A stretch of DNA of 64,000 nt. It comes from Dipteris shenzhenensis. Taxonomy: Eukaryota; Polypodiophyta; Polypodiopsida; Gleicheniales. The notes below the pieces were generated by a model. That model searched no databases and had not been told where the DNA came from. It saw only the letters and a list, made by a program, of their open reading frames with translations. Of this stretch, positions 54,450 to 64,000 are shown in pieces. Every line of letters starts with the position of its first letter. The stretch's first letter is position 1. The DNA lies in NCBI GenBank assembly GCA_047967505.1, contig CM106541.1; one strand, given 5' to 3'. The position numbers and the translations under genes were made by a program.

Positions 54450-55120
54450 CATGTTCCACTACTCAGGGTCTAAGAGATACCCTAACACTATGCAATGGAT
54501 TGTGAGCTTGTTCCCATCTTACCCTGAAGAATCGACGCAATTCTTGTCATTTTTCACCATTAAAAGGCCGCCTTTCATTGTCATGCCTGAGCAATTAGGC
54601 GGGCTCCTTGAAATTAGAGCTTGTTCAATGCTCCAAAAATGCATCCAAGCTTTTCTTGTTGTTGGAACCTTTGAGTCTAGAGCATTGCATGCATATAAGA
54701 TGGGTCTCATAATGTTTGCAACATCCTTGAATCATCTCCACAATGCAGGTGATCCCATTCTTTCTTTCATATCCCAGATTTCTTCCCTGGTGTCCTTATC
54801 ATTTTGAGTTAGCTTTGACATCCACCATTCAAATGCATTGCAATGGAATGTCTTTGCAAGAAAATTTTTATTCTTTATTAAGAATGTCAATGTGTAGAAA
54901 TACATGGCAAACCTTGTCTACACTAGTAACTACAACATGATCAAACCATCCCTATCCATGAAGATTTGCTCCAAGAGTTGCTTGGATCTTATCAATTTCA
55001 TAGTATCTTGATTTGGATTTTCCACCGATGAAATTTCAAGGTATTTAGCACACTCTTGGAGATCTCCTTTGAGAAAGAGATTAGACAACCTTTCAGTTTC
55101 TTTACTGCTACTTTAACATG
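54450..55120 (-). pseudogene. Possible hAT-type transposase remnant
   Basis: Minus-strand frames, broken by several stops and shifts, spell DMKERMGSPA, FKDVANIMRPILYACNALD, SKVPTTRKAWMHFWSIEQAL and GGLLMVKNDKN. The order of a hydrophobic FKDVANIMRP helix, an LD-x-K-P-type turn and an aromatic helix resembles the region after the DDE core in plant hAT transposases with a DUF659-like domain. Similarity is by eye and weak. Confidence 0.3.
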
Positions 55121-55492
55121 CTAGAACTTCACTTTTCCCCTCGTATTAGGAAACAACTCCCTTATTTCTTTCAACGGTTCTTGAATATCTACTAGGAAGC
55201 TCAATATCTTGACTCCACAATATGTGCTAGCTTGAGTATCAAGAAAATGATCTAAGATATATTTTATCTTCCATGATAGGTGATGAATCTCTTTTTCACA
55301 TCCATGGCCTCTACCAACTAGGTAAAGGCATCTCGAGACCTCTAAGGAAATCCTCCTATGACTCAAGATATCTAGATGGGAGGGGGGGAAGGGAGGGGGC
55401 AGATTTGTGAGAGACACTCTCAAATTGTGAAAAGGGGTTTTGAAGATCGCAGGTGATCCCATTCTTTCTTTCATATCCACAATGCAGGCCAT
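55121..55492 (-). CDS. Unrecognised ORF upstream of the possible hAT remnant
   Basis: About 123 codons open on the minus strand (HLSWKIKYILDHFLDTQAS, EPLKEIRELFPNTRGK). No motif recognised. The first codons repeat, as a short duplicated block, the sequence at 54743-54780 (GCAGGTGATCCCATTCTTTC), so the start is probably artificial. Confidence 0.2.
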   Translation of the reverse strand: MACIVDMKERMGSPAIFKTPFHNLRVSLTNLPPPFPPSHLDILSHRRISLEVSRCLYLVGRGHGCEKEIHHLSWKIKYILDHFLDTQASTYCGVKILSFLVDIQEPLKEIRELFPNTRGKVKF

Positions 55493-55499
55493 TCACCCT

Positions 55500-55874
55500 T
55501 GACGATGAAGAGAGCTTGGTTGAGGAGTCTTCCCTCTATTCACCAAAGAACTAATGGTTGAGGGGAAAACCCCCTATTCACCATGGTCGGCTCTTCATGC
55601 CAAGGAGTGAGCTTGTCTCGTAGTTTACACTACGAAGGGGAAGGTTGTGTTTGTTGCATGCATTGTGTTGGGGTTGTTGATGGATGTCTTTGAGGATTAT
55701 CACTTCGCAGTGGGGTTCTCATGTTGGTGGGCTGCATGAGGGTAGTTTGCCTATGTGATGAGAAGATGAACCAAGTTGTTGTCCACGTTGTTGGAGATCC
55801 TCAAGGGATGATAGAGGTTGTTTGCAAAGGAAAAATTTGAGGTGTCTGAATGGTGTTCCTCTTCTCCCATAACA
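55500..55874 (+). mobile_element. Probable end of a gypsy LTR, left limit undefined
   Basis: The sequence ending CCATAACA at 55874 directly precedes a primer-binding site, so it should be the end of a 5' LTR on the plus strand. The LTR start was not located and the left coordinate is only a minimum estimate. Confidence 0.5.
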
Positions 55875-55875
55875 A

Positions 55876-55887
55876 TGGTATCAGAGC
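55876..55887 (+). promoter_or_regulatory. Primer-binding site (initiator tRNA-Met)
   Basis: TGGTATCAGAGC on the plus strand, one base after the likely LTR end. Confidence 0.85.
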
Positions 55888-55939
55888 TCAAATGTGTTGA
55901 GCTTGGTTCATGATTCTGTGAGAACCCCTCTTGACAGTC

Positions 55940-56825
55940 GTCATCAATGACAAATGGAGAAGTTTGTAGAAATTGACGGACATTGATTCGAGGTGACAGC
56001 TATCGAAGCAAAGTTTCATGTACCCCAAGAAGGTGAGCAAGTGCCAGACTTGTCAGGGTGCACTTGTTGTAAGTTTGACGAAGTGGATGTGTGTGTGGGT
56101 ACCATAGAAGCTGCCATAGCGACCATGATAGAGTGCCAAGAGAGGCTATAGCAGTAGCTTGCCAACATCAAGCTAATGTTGGCCAAATTAGGAGGAACGA
56201 AGGCCAATCAAAGACACCAACTATGTGAAGGTGAAGCCAAAGGAGCGCAAGGTCTACAAAGGAGTTCATGAAGTGAAGGTGCTCAAGAACTTAATTTATG
56301 ACATGACACAATACTTGGCCTTGTCCAAGATCACGGAGCCAATGGAGTAGCTATTACATGCATCCACGTTCCTTGCCAATGATACGAAGCAATGGTGGTG
56401 TAACTACAAGGAAGATGAAGCTTTGAAGTGGAACACGTATGCTATCTCCACGTGAAAGGAGCTGCAGCAGAGGCTAAGACTACAATTCTTTCCCTCCGAC
56501 ATCAAGTGGAAGGCACGTGACATGCTAGATGACTTGAACCATATTGGCACCATTTGTGACTTCATCAAGGCACACTCTTGTTTGATGTTGTAGATCAAGA
56601 ACATGAGTGATGCCGATCGTCTATACTTCTTCATGAAGCGATTGAATCTATGGGCTCGTGATGAGCTAATGCAATAGAAGGTGATGATGGTTCAAGAATC
56701 CTATGAGGCAACTGTCCATTTGACTGATTGCCAAGAGAGGAGACATATCAAGGAGAAGAGCATCATGCAGACTAGAAGCAAAGGGGGCTTGAGGCCTAAA
56801 GGTAAAGGCTTCAAGAAGAAACATC
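55940..56825 (+). pseudogene. Gypsy gag relic, plus strand
   Basis: With several stops and shifts the plus strand encodes a capsid of Retrotrans_gag type: KELQQRLRLQFFPSDIKWKA, RDMLDDLNHIGTICDFIKAH, MSDADRLYFFMKRLNLWARDE. It ends in a basic tail at about 56,820, where minus-strand gypsy sequence begins. No zinc knuckle or pol follows, so it is truncated there. Confidence 0.78.
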
Positions 56826-57620
56826 CACCACATCTAACCCAATAAGCCAGTCAAGTACCAAAGTGCCACTATCTAGGGGACATTGGAGCACACCATCAGG
56901 TGAGATGTCAGTAGAGTCAACCCACGGAGTAGGCGGTGGGTCTAAGATAAAGAGATCCCAATCTGGGTTGGGAGAAGAGGATGTTAGAGAGAGTGGGGAA
57001 TCTAGCAGAAGGTTGATGAGGTTGCCTAGATGAGGAATCAAAAGACTATTTGTACCCCAATTGTGAACCACCTTAGCAAGATGTAGCCAAGGACACCCAA
57101 GGAGTATAGGATAGGGATCGGACATAGGTTGCAAGTGCATGACATCAAAGGTCATAGTGAAGGGTAGGCCATTGATGATAGTGTGCACGCCCTTCACTAA
57201 TCTGAGAGGTTGAATAGTATGCTGATCCACAAGGTATGGAACAAATAGCGTTGGATCTGTGAGGGGCAAGCCAACTCTGATGTGGGTGGATTCATGAAGT
57301 ATAATTACCCCAAAGCCACCACCGATAATAGCTCCATCCAAGTGAACACCCGCCAAAACAACATTAACCTTTGGGGCATAAACATATGCAATCTTCCCAG
57401 CAAAGTAGCATATCGGTACATCAATGGAGGGGTTGGCTAAAGGAGGGGTAGTAGGAGAGGAGGAGGAAGTGGTAGGTAGAGGGGAGGAGGGAGAGGAAAG
57501 AGAAGAGGATGTGAAGGAGGAAGGGTTGGAGGATGAGAGGGGAGGATAATCATGAGCCTGGATCCATTTGCAGGAAAGGCATAGGAGTTTAGTAGTGACA
57601 AAAGGGCTAAGAGCACACAT
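56811..57620 (-). pseudogene. Gypsy linker and aspartic protease domain
   Basis: 269 codons from ATG 57620, open throughout. A Ser/Pro-rich linker (residues about 20-65) is followed by a protease fold: VNVVLAGVHLDGAIIGGGFG, VDQHTIQPLRLVKG, INGLPFTMTFDV, YPILLGCPWLHLAKVVHNWG. In place of the usual D-S/T/G-G-A loop it has DGAIIGGG, so activity is doubtful. The frame ends at the junction with the opposite gypsy relic. Confidence 0.72.
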
Positions 57621-58002
57621 CTGAGAGAGGGGAAGATGAATAGGAAGGGCAGAGAGGTTTTCATCAAGACTTGGAGAGAGAAGGGAAGTGGATGGAGAAG
57701 GGACAAAGGGGAAGAAGGAGGAGGGAGTTCCTCGAGAGGAGGGGTGGAAGCCAGTTGATGTGCAATTTCAACAAAAGATTTCTCCATGACTAAAGGGATG
57801 AGATGCTGTGGGGAAGGGGAAGAGGGGTCTGGAGAAGTGGTAGAACGATGACTATGGGTAACAACAGCAACCAAAGGAGTAGGCTCAGCAGGTGGGAGGA
57901 CGGTTTGGGATATCTCGATGAGGTTACTAGAAGGAGGGGGGAAGATGGGTGGTGCACCAAGAAGGGAAGTAGAAGGAGGAGGAACGAGCGGGATTAGGGC
58001 AA

Positions 58003-59140
58003 CTAAATGTTTGAGACAATCACAAGTATAATGATCATGAAAAGTTGGACAATGTTGATAAGGAGGGGAATTCTCAAGAAATGGGCAACAGTTCTAACCA
58101 TGCCCATACTTGCCACACAATGAAAACACATCAAGGGGTAGTTGGAAGGAGGACGGTGAGGAGGGTAAGATGGAGGAGAAGGATAAGGATAGGGAGGGGG
58201 AGTAGCATTAGGGGTAGAAATGAGTGGAGGAAGAGTAGGCAAAGTAGAAGAGGGAGACAGCTGGGGAGGAGTAGGGTAGGAGGGTAGAGCAACAGGTTGT
58301 GGCAGTGGGGAAAAATAGTTTGATGAAACAGGAGAACCCACAAGGTAGGGAGAGGGCGAGGGATAAGGAGAGGGAGGAGGTGGAGTGAAATAGGTAGGTT
58401 GAGGAGTGGAATAGCTGGGCTGAGCAACATAAGTAGAAAGAAGTGGTGGGGAGAGAGTAACCAAATAATCATTGTTTCAATGTGGAAATCTTGTCCTGCT
58501 TCCATTGTAGCTTGAGGTCCTCAACCTCATGGTGCAGTTGAGCAACATCATCTAGGGGGAGAGAGGTGGGGAGTCGATTAGGCTCAAAGAGCCACCAAGC
58601 ATTATCCACTTGGGTGGGCATCTCTTGGAGTTGTTCCAGGGTAGCAATCTGAGGGAGGGTTTCACTAATCTTCCTTTGAGTAGAGGAGGGAAGAGCCCGC
58701 ATAACCCATCCCTTGACCAACACAACCCCTAGATCACTAGGTAGTTGAGCCACCAAAATTTTTATGCGAGTCACAAGCTCAAACACAAACTCATTCTATC
58801 CCATCTCTAGATTATTAAGCTCTTGAACAATTAGATCATAAAAATCACCAGCGCAAAAATTCATCAAGAAAGAAGTACGAAGTGCAATCAAGTTGGGGAA
58901 GTGGCCAACAAGAAATTAGCTATACCACTTATCTGCACCACCTTCAAGAATGGAAGGGAAAAGCACAACGTAGGCATCCTCCTACTCAACACCTTTGGAC
59001 TTGCAGTCATAGAGAAAGCGACGAACATGGTCATCACCATCTTCCCCCAAGGCACCATGGTAAGATGGGACCTTGATATTCCCACTAGCCGAAGAGCCTC
59101 CAGAGTGTCCAAGAGCAAAGTGAGCCCTTCCTGAATCAAG
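58003..59140 (-). pseudogene. Gypsy gag with Pro-rich region and zinc knuckle, frameshifted
   Basis: From about 59,140: DDHVRRFLYDCKSKG and FPSILEGGADKWY in one frame, VKGWVMRALPSSTQRKI in the next (58786-58469), then a long Pro/Ser/Tyr-rich stretch (58464-58140) and, after a one-base shift, CFHCGKYGHG, the start of a zinc knuckle. Stops and shifts show it is dead. Confidence 0.7.
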
Positions 59141-59214
59141 GTAGAGGATTGATGAAGGGGTGATGCCTCAATCAGTGCTATAACTTATGGTCTAGCTATA
59201 CACCTAATTATCCA

Positions 59215-59525
59215 AGGAACTTGGCGTGGGTGTGCAAGTGCATGAACTTGGTGGTGGGTGTGCAAGCGCATGATGGTGGGGTGATCGATGATCGAGGAGA
59301 TGGTGGGGTAGTAGATGGTAGTGGTTGTGCAAGTGCATGGTGGTGAGGCGGTAGATGGTGGAGGGGAAGGTAAGGTGGTAAGGGGGGGGGGGGTGAAGCA
59401 AAAAAATGGTGAAGTGGTGAGCCGAGAGGAGAGAGGGGTGGAGAGGATACATGGCAAAGTGGTGAGCCGAGAAGAGAAAGGGGTGAAGTGGGAAGAGAGA
59501 GGGGTGAAGTGGACACATGGCAATC
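59215..59525. repeat. G-rich minisatellite
   Basis: Two sets of units: GGTGGGTGTGCAAGTGCATGA words at 59,225-59,340 and GTGGTGAGCCGAGAGGAGAG with AGAGGGGTGAAGTGG words at 59,405-59,520, around a run of 12 G. Confidence 0.8.
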
Positions 59526-59682
59526 ACCAATTTTGTAGTGGATCACCATATCTTGTGTAGACCATTAGAGCCATCTACAAGTTCCTTTACCCAAAGGCAA
59601 GCATGCACTTCCATGTAAATGCATCTACAAGTTGGAGATGTCTCGAATAGATACATTGTTTGTGTATAAAGGAAATATTGCT

Positions 59683-60150
59683 AGTAGTTAGCCAATGGCT
59701 TTAAGTAGAATAAAGGGGTTGATTTTTATGAGACCTTTTCACCAGTGGTGAAAAATGACTATTCTTCATATAGTGCTTTCACTGGTTTCCAAATAGGACA
59801 TGGAGTATGTCTAGATGGATGTTGATATCCTTTCTACATGGGACCTTCATGAGGACATCTATATGTAGCAAGCATCGGGGTTTGTTTGTAGGGCAAGGAA
59901 TAGATGGTAAGTAGGCTTCAAAGGAGTCTCTATGGACTGAAGCAAGCTCCAAGGGAGTGGTACCATATGTTTGATGCCTTTATGCAATCACAAGGATATA
60001 TGAGGAGTGAGACAGATCATTGCTTGTAAACTAAGAAGGCATTGTAGCCTTCTTATTTTCATCTTATATGTGGAAGACTTGCTTCTTCCTAGGAAGTCAC
60101 CTCATGATGTGGATTCTTTAAAGAAAAGGTTGCATGAGACCTTTAACATG
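59683..60150 (+). pseudogene. Copia reverse transcriptase fragment, plus strand
   Basis: Frames GVDFYETFSPVVK and YGLKQAPREWYHMFDAF, with MRSETDHCL after it, are diagnostic blocks of Ty1/copia reverse transcriptase, colinear with the intact copia copy in this window. Many stops and shifts. It ends abruptly at about 60,150 against a CACTA fragment. Confidence 0.85.
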
Positions 60151-60159
60151 TTCAATTGA

Positions 60160-60460
60160 AGTGGATTCTTTCACTTTTTCTAGATAATCATTTGTCAAAT
60201 CATTCAAATTTGACACTTGATCCTAAAAATACATCAATTGAACATATCAAGAAGCTTGACAAAGACAAACTAAACGTGTTAGATTTATTTTAAAAAACAC
60301 ATATATTAAATAATAAAAACTTCATATCTACCAAATCATAGGCAAATAATACCTTATCTTGGTTTGAGATGAATTCACTTCCCTAAACTTCACACATGTC
60401 AACATTACTCTTCTCTACTCCTTTGGTTGTGTAAAACAGTAACATCTCAATGTACATTAG
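60160..60460 (-). mobile_element. CACTA fragment, copy C
   Basis: Minus strand matches two neighbouring exons of the second CACTA gene: the block with CAACCAAAGGAGTAGAG and CATCTCAAACCAAGATAAG parallels copy B at 40,340-40,225, and TTAGGATCAAGTGTCAAATT with CTAGAAAAAGTGAAAG parallels copy A at 27,838-27,775. It is only about 300 bp. Confidence 0.7.
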
Positions 60461-61575
60461 TGTGGTAGCTGAGCTTAGTCTAACTGGGTGTATTCTCCAG
60501 TTTTTTGTTTTATTTGCTAGTGATTAGTATGATTTTTGATTGATTTTGTGGTGTGTTTGATTTTATTTTTTGTTTGGACTATTGTCAGTTGTATGTGGTA
60601 TGGTTAGTGTTGACTGTGTCACTTGGGTGAGGGTTCAGTGCCGTATGTTTTGACCCTTCAGTGAGTTGAGTGGGGATGGTGCCTAAGGGATCAGTGAGCT
60701 AGTCCATGCTATCAAGCAGTTGTGAGGACATTGTGAGGCTGAGTGGATGGACCACTAGTTTCTTGACATCATTCTGACCAGGCCGACGTGGGAGGTAGCA
60801 AGCTAAGGGTGTCCACTTTTTGTTCACTGGACCCCAATCCTTAGGAGGTGGAAAAACAAGCTTTTTAGCACACAAAAATGCAAATCTCACGTAATTCCCT
60901 ATGGATCTAGTCTTTGAAGTCTTCAGACACAACATCACACATGCTATTGTGCACACAATGGTATAGTCTAATCGAAAATTCAATGCACACACAAAAAATT
61001 TCTTTGTGTCACACGGCATGGTTCCAGGGCAGTCACACCTTTGTCATGAACAGAAAGTATCATATTAAATTCTAAATTTCTCACTCATTTTAGATTAAAT
61101 GTTATTGAAACTTTGTAGGTGGTCTCTTTACATTATGTAGAGCTTAACTTGATTTATTGGTAATTATTTGAATGACTTATCTAATTAGAAATAATTATTT
61201 ATAAATAAAGTCATAAAATACATGCATTTTAGTAGCACACCACATTTTTTTAGTATTTTGAATAATTAAGCAAATCCAATTCGGTGGAAGGTTAGTAGGC
61301 ACATAAGGGTGTGTGGTTCAATCATCAAATCCCAAATCCAACGGTTAGATTTAGAAAGATTGAAGTTTTATTTTTACTTTTACTCCTTAGAGGATCAATA
61401 AAGAATAATTAAAATAAATCTTGTAATTCTCAAACATGACCAAACATTTCAAAAATGTCAATATTTTTAGTCCTCCACATGATGAATAAGAGGAAAAAAT
61501 TTTGGTTAAATTTGAGTAAGGAAAACATACAATATGGCCTCCAAGAGTGATTTCTCCCTTTTGTGGGGGAAAAAG
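60461..61575. other. No gene supported, one unrecognised ORF
   Basis: A minus-strand frame from ATG 61019 to 60699 (106 codons; KLVFPPPKDWGPVNKKW, CYLPRRPGQNDVKKLV) is the only one of note, with a hydrophobic first third. I recognise nothing in it. The remainder is AT-rich. Confidence 0.35.
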
Positions 61576-61581
61576 GGCCAT

Positions 61582-61625
61582 CCAAGCCTAATACCAAGAC
61601 AAGGTAGGCTTGGTATTAGACTTGG
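61582..61625. repeat. 17-bp inverted repeat
   Basis: CCAAGCCTAATACCAAG at 61582-61598 pairs with 61609-61625 with one mismatch around a 10-base loop. Confidence 0.85.
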
Positions 61626-61669
61626 TGAGGTAGGCTAGGAGCATCACCGACCCTAGTGGCAAGCCATTG

Positions 61670-62110
61670 GAGTGTGCATCCTGCCCATGTGGAAGGCTGA
61701 GTCATCTATTTTTGCCTTGCAACCATGCCACATTGTTAGACCGCATGGTGCCATGTCATCACGGACATGTGACATCACTCCTTGCCATGTCACCTTAGAT
61801 TGCCACACGTGCTGCCACATCAGCCACATGTGCCACCTCATCATTCCACATCATAGGGACTCTTGGAGCAATGTCATCACACCTTGCCACCTTGGCATAC
61901 CTCGTCAACATTGCCACATCACTAATCCCTCCACCTCAATTTGCCATGTCAATCTACCACCTCATGAATGCCAACTCATCATGCCATGTCACATTTCCAC
62001 GTCATGGAAGAGACTCATATATTCCACACCATATTGCCACATCATAACCATGCATGGTGCCACATGTATACACATCATGATGATGGCGAGCCACATCATC
62101 AACATGCATG
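61670..62110. repeat. Degenerate CCACATCATC/GCCATGTCA repeats
   Basis: Over 25 loosely repeated 8-12 base words (GCCACATCA, CCATGTCATCA, CCACCTCATC) without a fixed period. The open frame on the plus strand (Cys/His/Met-rich) is a shadow of this composition. Confidence 0.75.
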
Positions 62111-62141
62111 GTAAGTTATACATGCATGTGATTTGAGTGCG

Positions 62142-62345
62142 TGAGGCATAGAATACCTCGATCGAGGTTTATGACCGCGATGTGCATGAGGCATAGGATA
62201 CCTCGATCGAGGTTTATGACCATGGTGTGCCTGAGGCATAGAATACCTCGATCGAGGTCTATGAGCGAAGCATAGAATACCTCGATCGAGGTGTATGACC
62301 GAAGCATAGAATACCTCGATCGAGGTTTATGACCACGATCAAGGT
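62142..62345. repeat. Minisatellite with a 14-bp palindrome in every unit
   Basis: Five units carry GGCATAGAATACCTCGATCG and the perfect palindrome ACCTCGATCGAGGT at 62155, 62200, 62245, 62279 and 62313. Unit lengths are 45, 45, 34 and 34: the later units lack the 11-base stretch with GTGTGC. A sixth, decayed half-palindrome follows at about 62,336. Confidence 0.93.
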
Positions 62346-62591
62346 ATTTGGAGAAACCACAAAAATTAGTTTCAAAACAAAATCCAACGTAATTTAGTAA
62401 CCAATTATTTTCAATCTTAGCACCTTCTCCACCAATAATAATCAAGAGCAATCTAGTGGATGAGTAAGAGCAATCTAGTGGACGAGTTGAGGCTCTCTAT
62501 AAGACACCACGTTTTGGTTCATTTCACCCATTCTTAGCCATTCTTGCCTCCCCATCACTTTGTCACACCTTCCATCCTACTTTCATTGAGA

Positions 62592-63941
62592 ATGGGTTCT
62601 CAAAGCCGTAGAGCTAGTAGACATGAAAGATGTAGGAACCCCCCCCAAATCTCATTAACGAGGAGCGCAAGTGGAAGGCTCATGAGTGCAAGAGATCCTC
62701 TAGAGCTAGAGCTCGTGCTACCACCACCGAGATCCACCTCCACCTCTACATCCCACCGCCACCCCCACCCCCACCCCCACCTCCATTGTCCCCCCCTCCA
62801 CATCCTCATCGGCTCCCCTACCTCCAGCCTCTGCCCTTCCCCTAGCCACCTACATTTTTCCCTCCACCTCTACCTCTTCCCCCTCCACCCTCCCCCGTCC
62901 CCCTCCCCCTCCCCCTTCCCCCCCTTCCCCTTGGCGCCTCCCTTCCCCCCTCCACCCTACCATCTCCCATTGATCCCCTTGCCTCACCTTGCAGCAGCAG
63001 TGTTGCTTCACGATGTGACTTGCCGAAGTCCACTATCCGTCGTCATACCAGCAAGACCATGCAGTCTTTTTTTAGTGACCTCACGCCAACTTTGCAGTCT
63101 GCTCTTCTCATGTCCCTGATTGATCACCCTGACTTGGTAGAGTGTAGGAGGCTTGGTGGTCTTGGTGCACGTAAAGATAGGGTTGTATGTAGCAAGGTCC
63201 TTAGTAGTGTTCGACGTTCCTATGCTTCTATTAAGCATAGGAACTCCAGTGATGCCTTGTCAGCATGTCGTGCTATTGTGGCTACCATTAGTAGACCTCA
63301 TATGATAGGCCATGTGCATGCTGCTTCACGTCTTCTTCAGATTGCACCGCGCACATTGCGAGCAAGCATGATTAGGAGGCAGAGTCTAGAGGATAGTGAG
63401 ACTGATGCTCTTTGGGCTTCGAGTGGTCGTGCACCTCGCAACAATCGATTTTTGGATGATTCCACTAGGTCCTTCATACAACAGTTTTGGGAGGAGCATT
63501 GCAGAGCATCCCCGGTGTTCAAGAAGGCATTGCAGAAGAGGATGTCACGCGATGTGTACATTGAGCATGGTGCATGTTTTTTGGAGTGTACCTAGACTGA
63601 GTTGTACACGCAGTTTGTAGAGGCGCGCCTGGAGTTCAGGATTGGGCAGAGGTCATTTGAGCGATGCAAGCCATGGTTTGTGTGATGCTCTCAGGAGCGT
63701 GACACATACTATTGTCACTACCATGTGGATTTTGGATTGATGTATGACGTATTCCGTTCCCTTGATGGTCATAGGGGAGTGTTTCCTACTAGCCCTCACG
63801 ACTTCATTCATTCCATATTGTGTACACGAGATTGCGATGCTTTATTCCACTCCCTTGATTGTGTGGAAGGCAGGTGTACATTGTGTGGTGACTTTGCTAG
63901 AGTGCCACGAGTTGCACTAGATGCTTGTGACGTGTAGATGG
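62592..63941 (+). pseudogene. Transposon-type gene with Cys/His cluster, runs toward the window edge
   Basis: ATG 62592 (MGSQSRRASRHERCRNPPQI) opens a frame that enters a Pro/His-rich tract; the informative frame starts near 63,020 in another phase (a TTG, not an ATG) and reads SFFSDLTPTLQSALLMSLID, ASRLLQIAPRTLRASMIRRQ, RSFIQQFWEEHCRASPVFKK. After a TAG at 63593-63595 it continues in frame with FVEARLEFRIGQRSFERCKP, a TGA at about 63,684, CHYHVDFGLMYDVF and a C-x3-C...C-x4-C-x2-C cluster, to a TAG at 63936-63938 and beyond. The layout resembles DDE-transposase-like proteins known mainly from animals (a conserved RPKW-like segment, then CxYH and a Cys cluster). The family name is not certain. 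Confidence 0.45.
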
Positions 63942-64000
63942 TTCGTTGGCAGCAGTACGAGTACAGTACCCTGACATTAGATGGTGGTGCACAGTCAAGG

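Larger units (their letters stand above)
56811..59140 (-). mobile_element. Second gypsy relic, minus strand, gag to protease
   Basis: Reading from 59,140 leftwards: gag capsid, Pro-rich linker, zinc knuckle, then protease. No reverse transcriptase follows because the plus-strand relic starts at 56,825. The two relics therefore meet tail to tail and one truncates the other. Confidence 0.75.

Noticed and set aside
61672-62136. His/Cys/Met-rich ORF of 154 codons
   Set aside because: Follows the degenerate CCACATCATC repeats.
62116-62451. ORF with repeated LDRGILCL units on the minus strand
   Set aside because: Reads the 45/34-bp minisatellite; no independent support for coding.

Overview
This window looks like transposon-dense, gene-poor nuclear DNA from a land plant with a large genome. 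A fern is the best guess, but only a guess. The basis is the family content (Ty1/copia, Ty3/gypsy, CACTA, hAT-type MITE, tRNA-type SINE) and a nuclear insert of plastid DNA at about 16.27-18.67 kb. That insert carries ycf4 and a long cemA of about 496 codons in the order expected of land-plant plastids. The long N-terminal part of cemA is a feature of ferns, lycophytes and bryophytes; seed-plant cemA is about half that length. Its three in-frame stops, without a frameshift, fit a lineage with U-to-C RNA editing or simple decay. I see no rRNA gene, no convincing standalone tRNA gene and no CRISPR.

Layout. 1-2.9 kb: a purine-rich array, leader, primer-binding site and 1.13-kb LTR of a minus-strand Ty3/gypsy element that has jumped into the 3' LTR of a copia element. 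2.9-8.7 kb: that copia element, minus strand, nearly complete with one amber stop. 8.8-11.2 kb: a tRNA-type SINE, weak ORFs, a GA-bearing tandem duplication and a long hairpin. 11.3-16.3 kb: a plus-strand Ty3/gypsy relic with frameshifts and stops; its 3' LTR abuts the plastid insert. 19.1-26.1 kb: two broken copies of a small membrane-protein family, one ending in a 215-bp hAT-like MITE; the long stretch between them holds no gene I can support.

26,195-39,577 is the centrepiece: a 13.4-kb CACTA-like element with inverted ends starting CACAAGG, a GTA target duplication, matching subterminal repeats and two minus-strand genes (a TNP2-like transposase and a many-exon second gene). A second copy (about 40.1-44.8 kb) has lost about 1.6 kb of transposase core but keeps an intron the first copy lacks. 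A third fragment lies at 60.2 kb. Both larger copies are preceded by long arrays of short CATA-type repeats, and the second array carries a 1-kb DNA transposon whose empty site is also in the window.

48-54 kb: a dispersed 340-bp repeat, a diverged array of about 180-bp units, and CA/GA-rich DNA. 54-60.5 kb: relics of a possible hAT transposase, two converging gypsy elements and a copia reverse transcriptase. 60.5-64 kb: mostly non-coding, with a palindrome-bearing minisatellite and, at the right edge, a transposon-type gene running off the window.

The genes do not form a host pathway. The coherent units are the transposons, above all the two-gene CACTA family, whose copies allow internal comparison.
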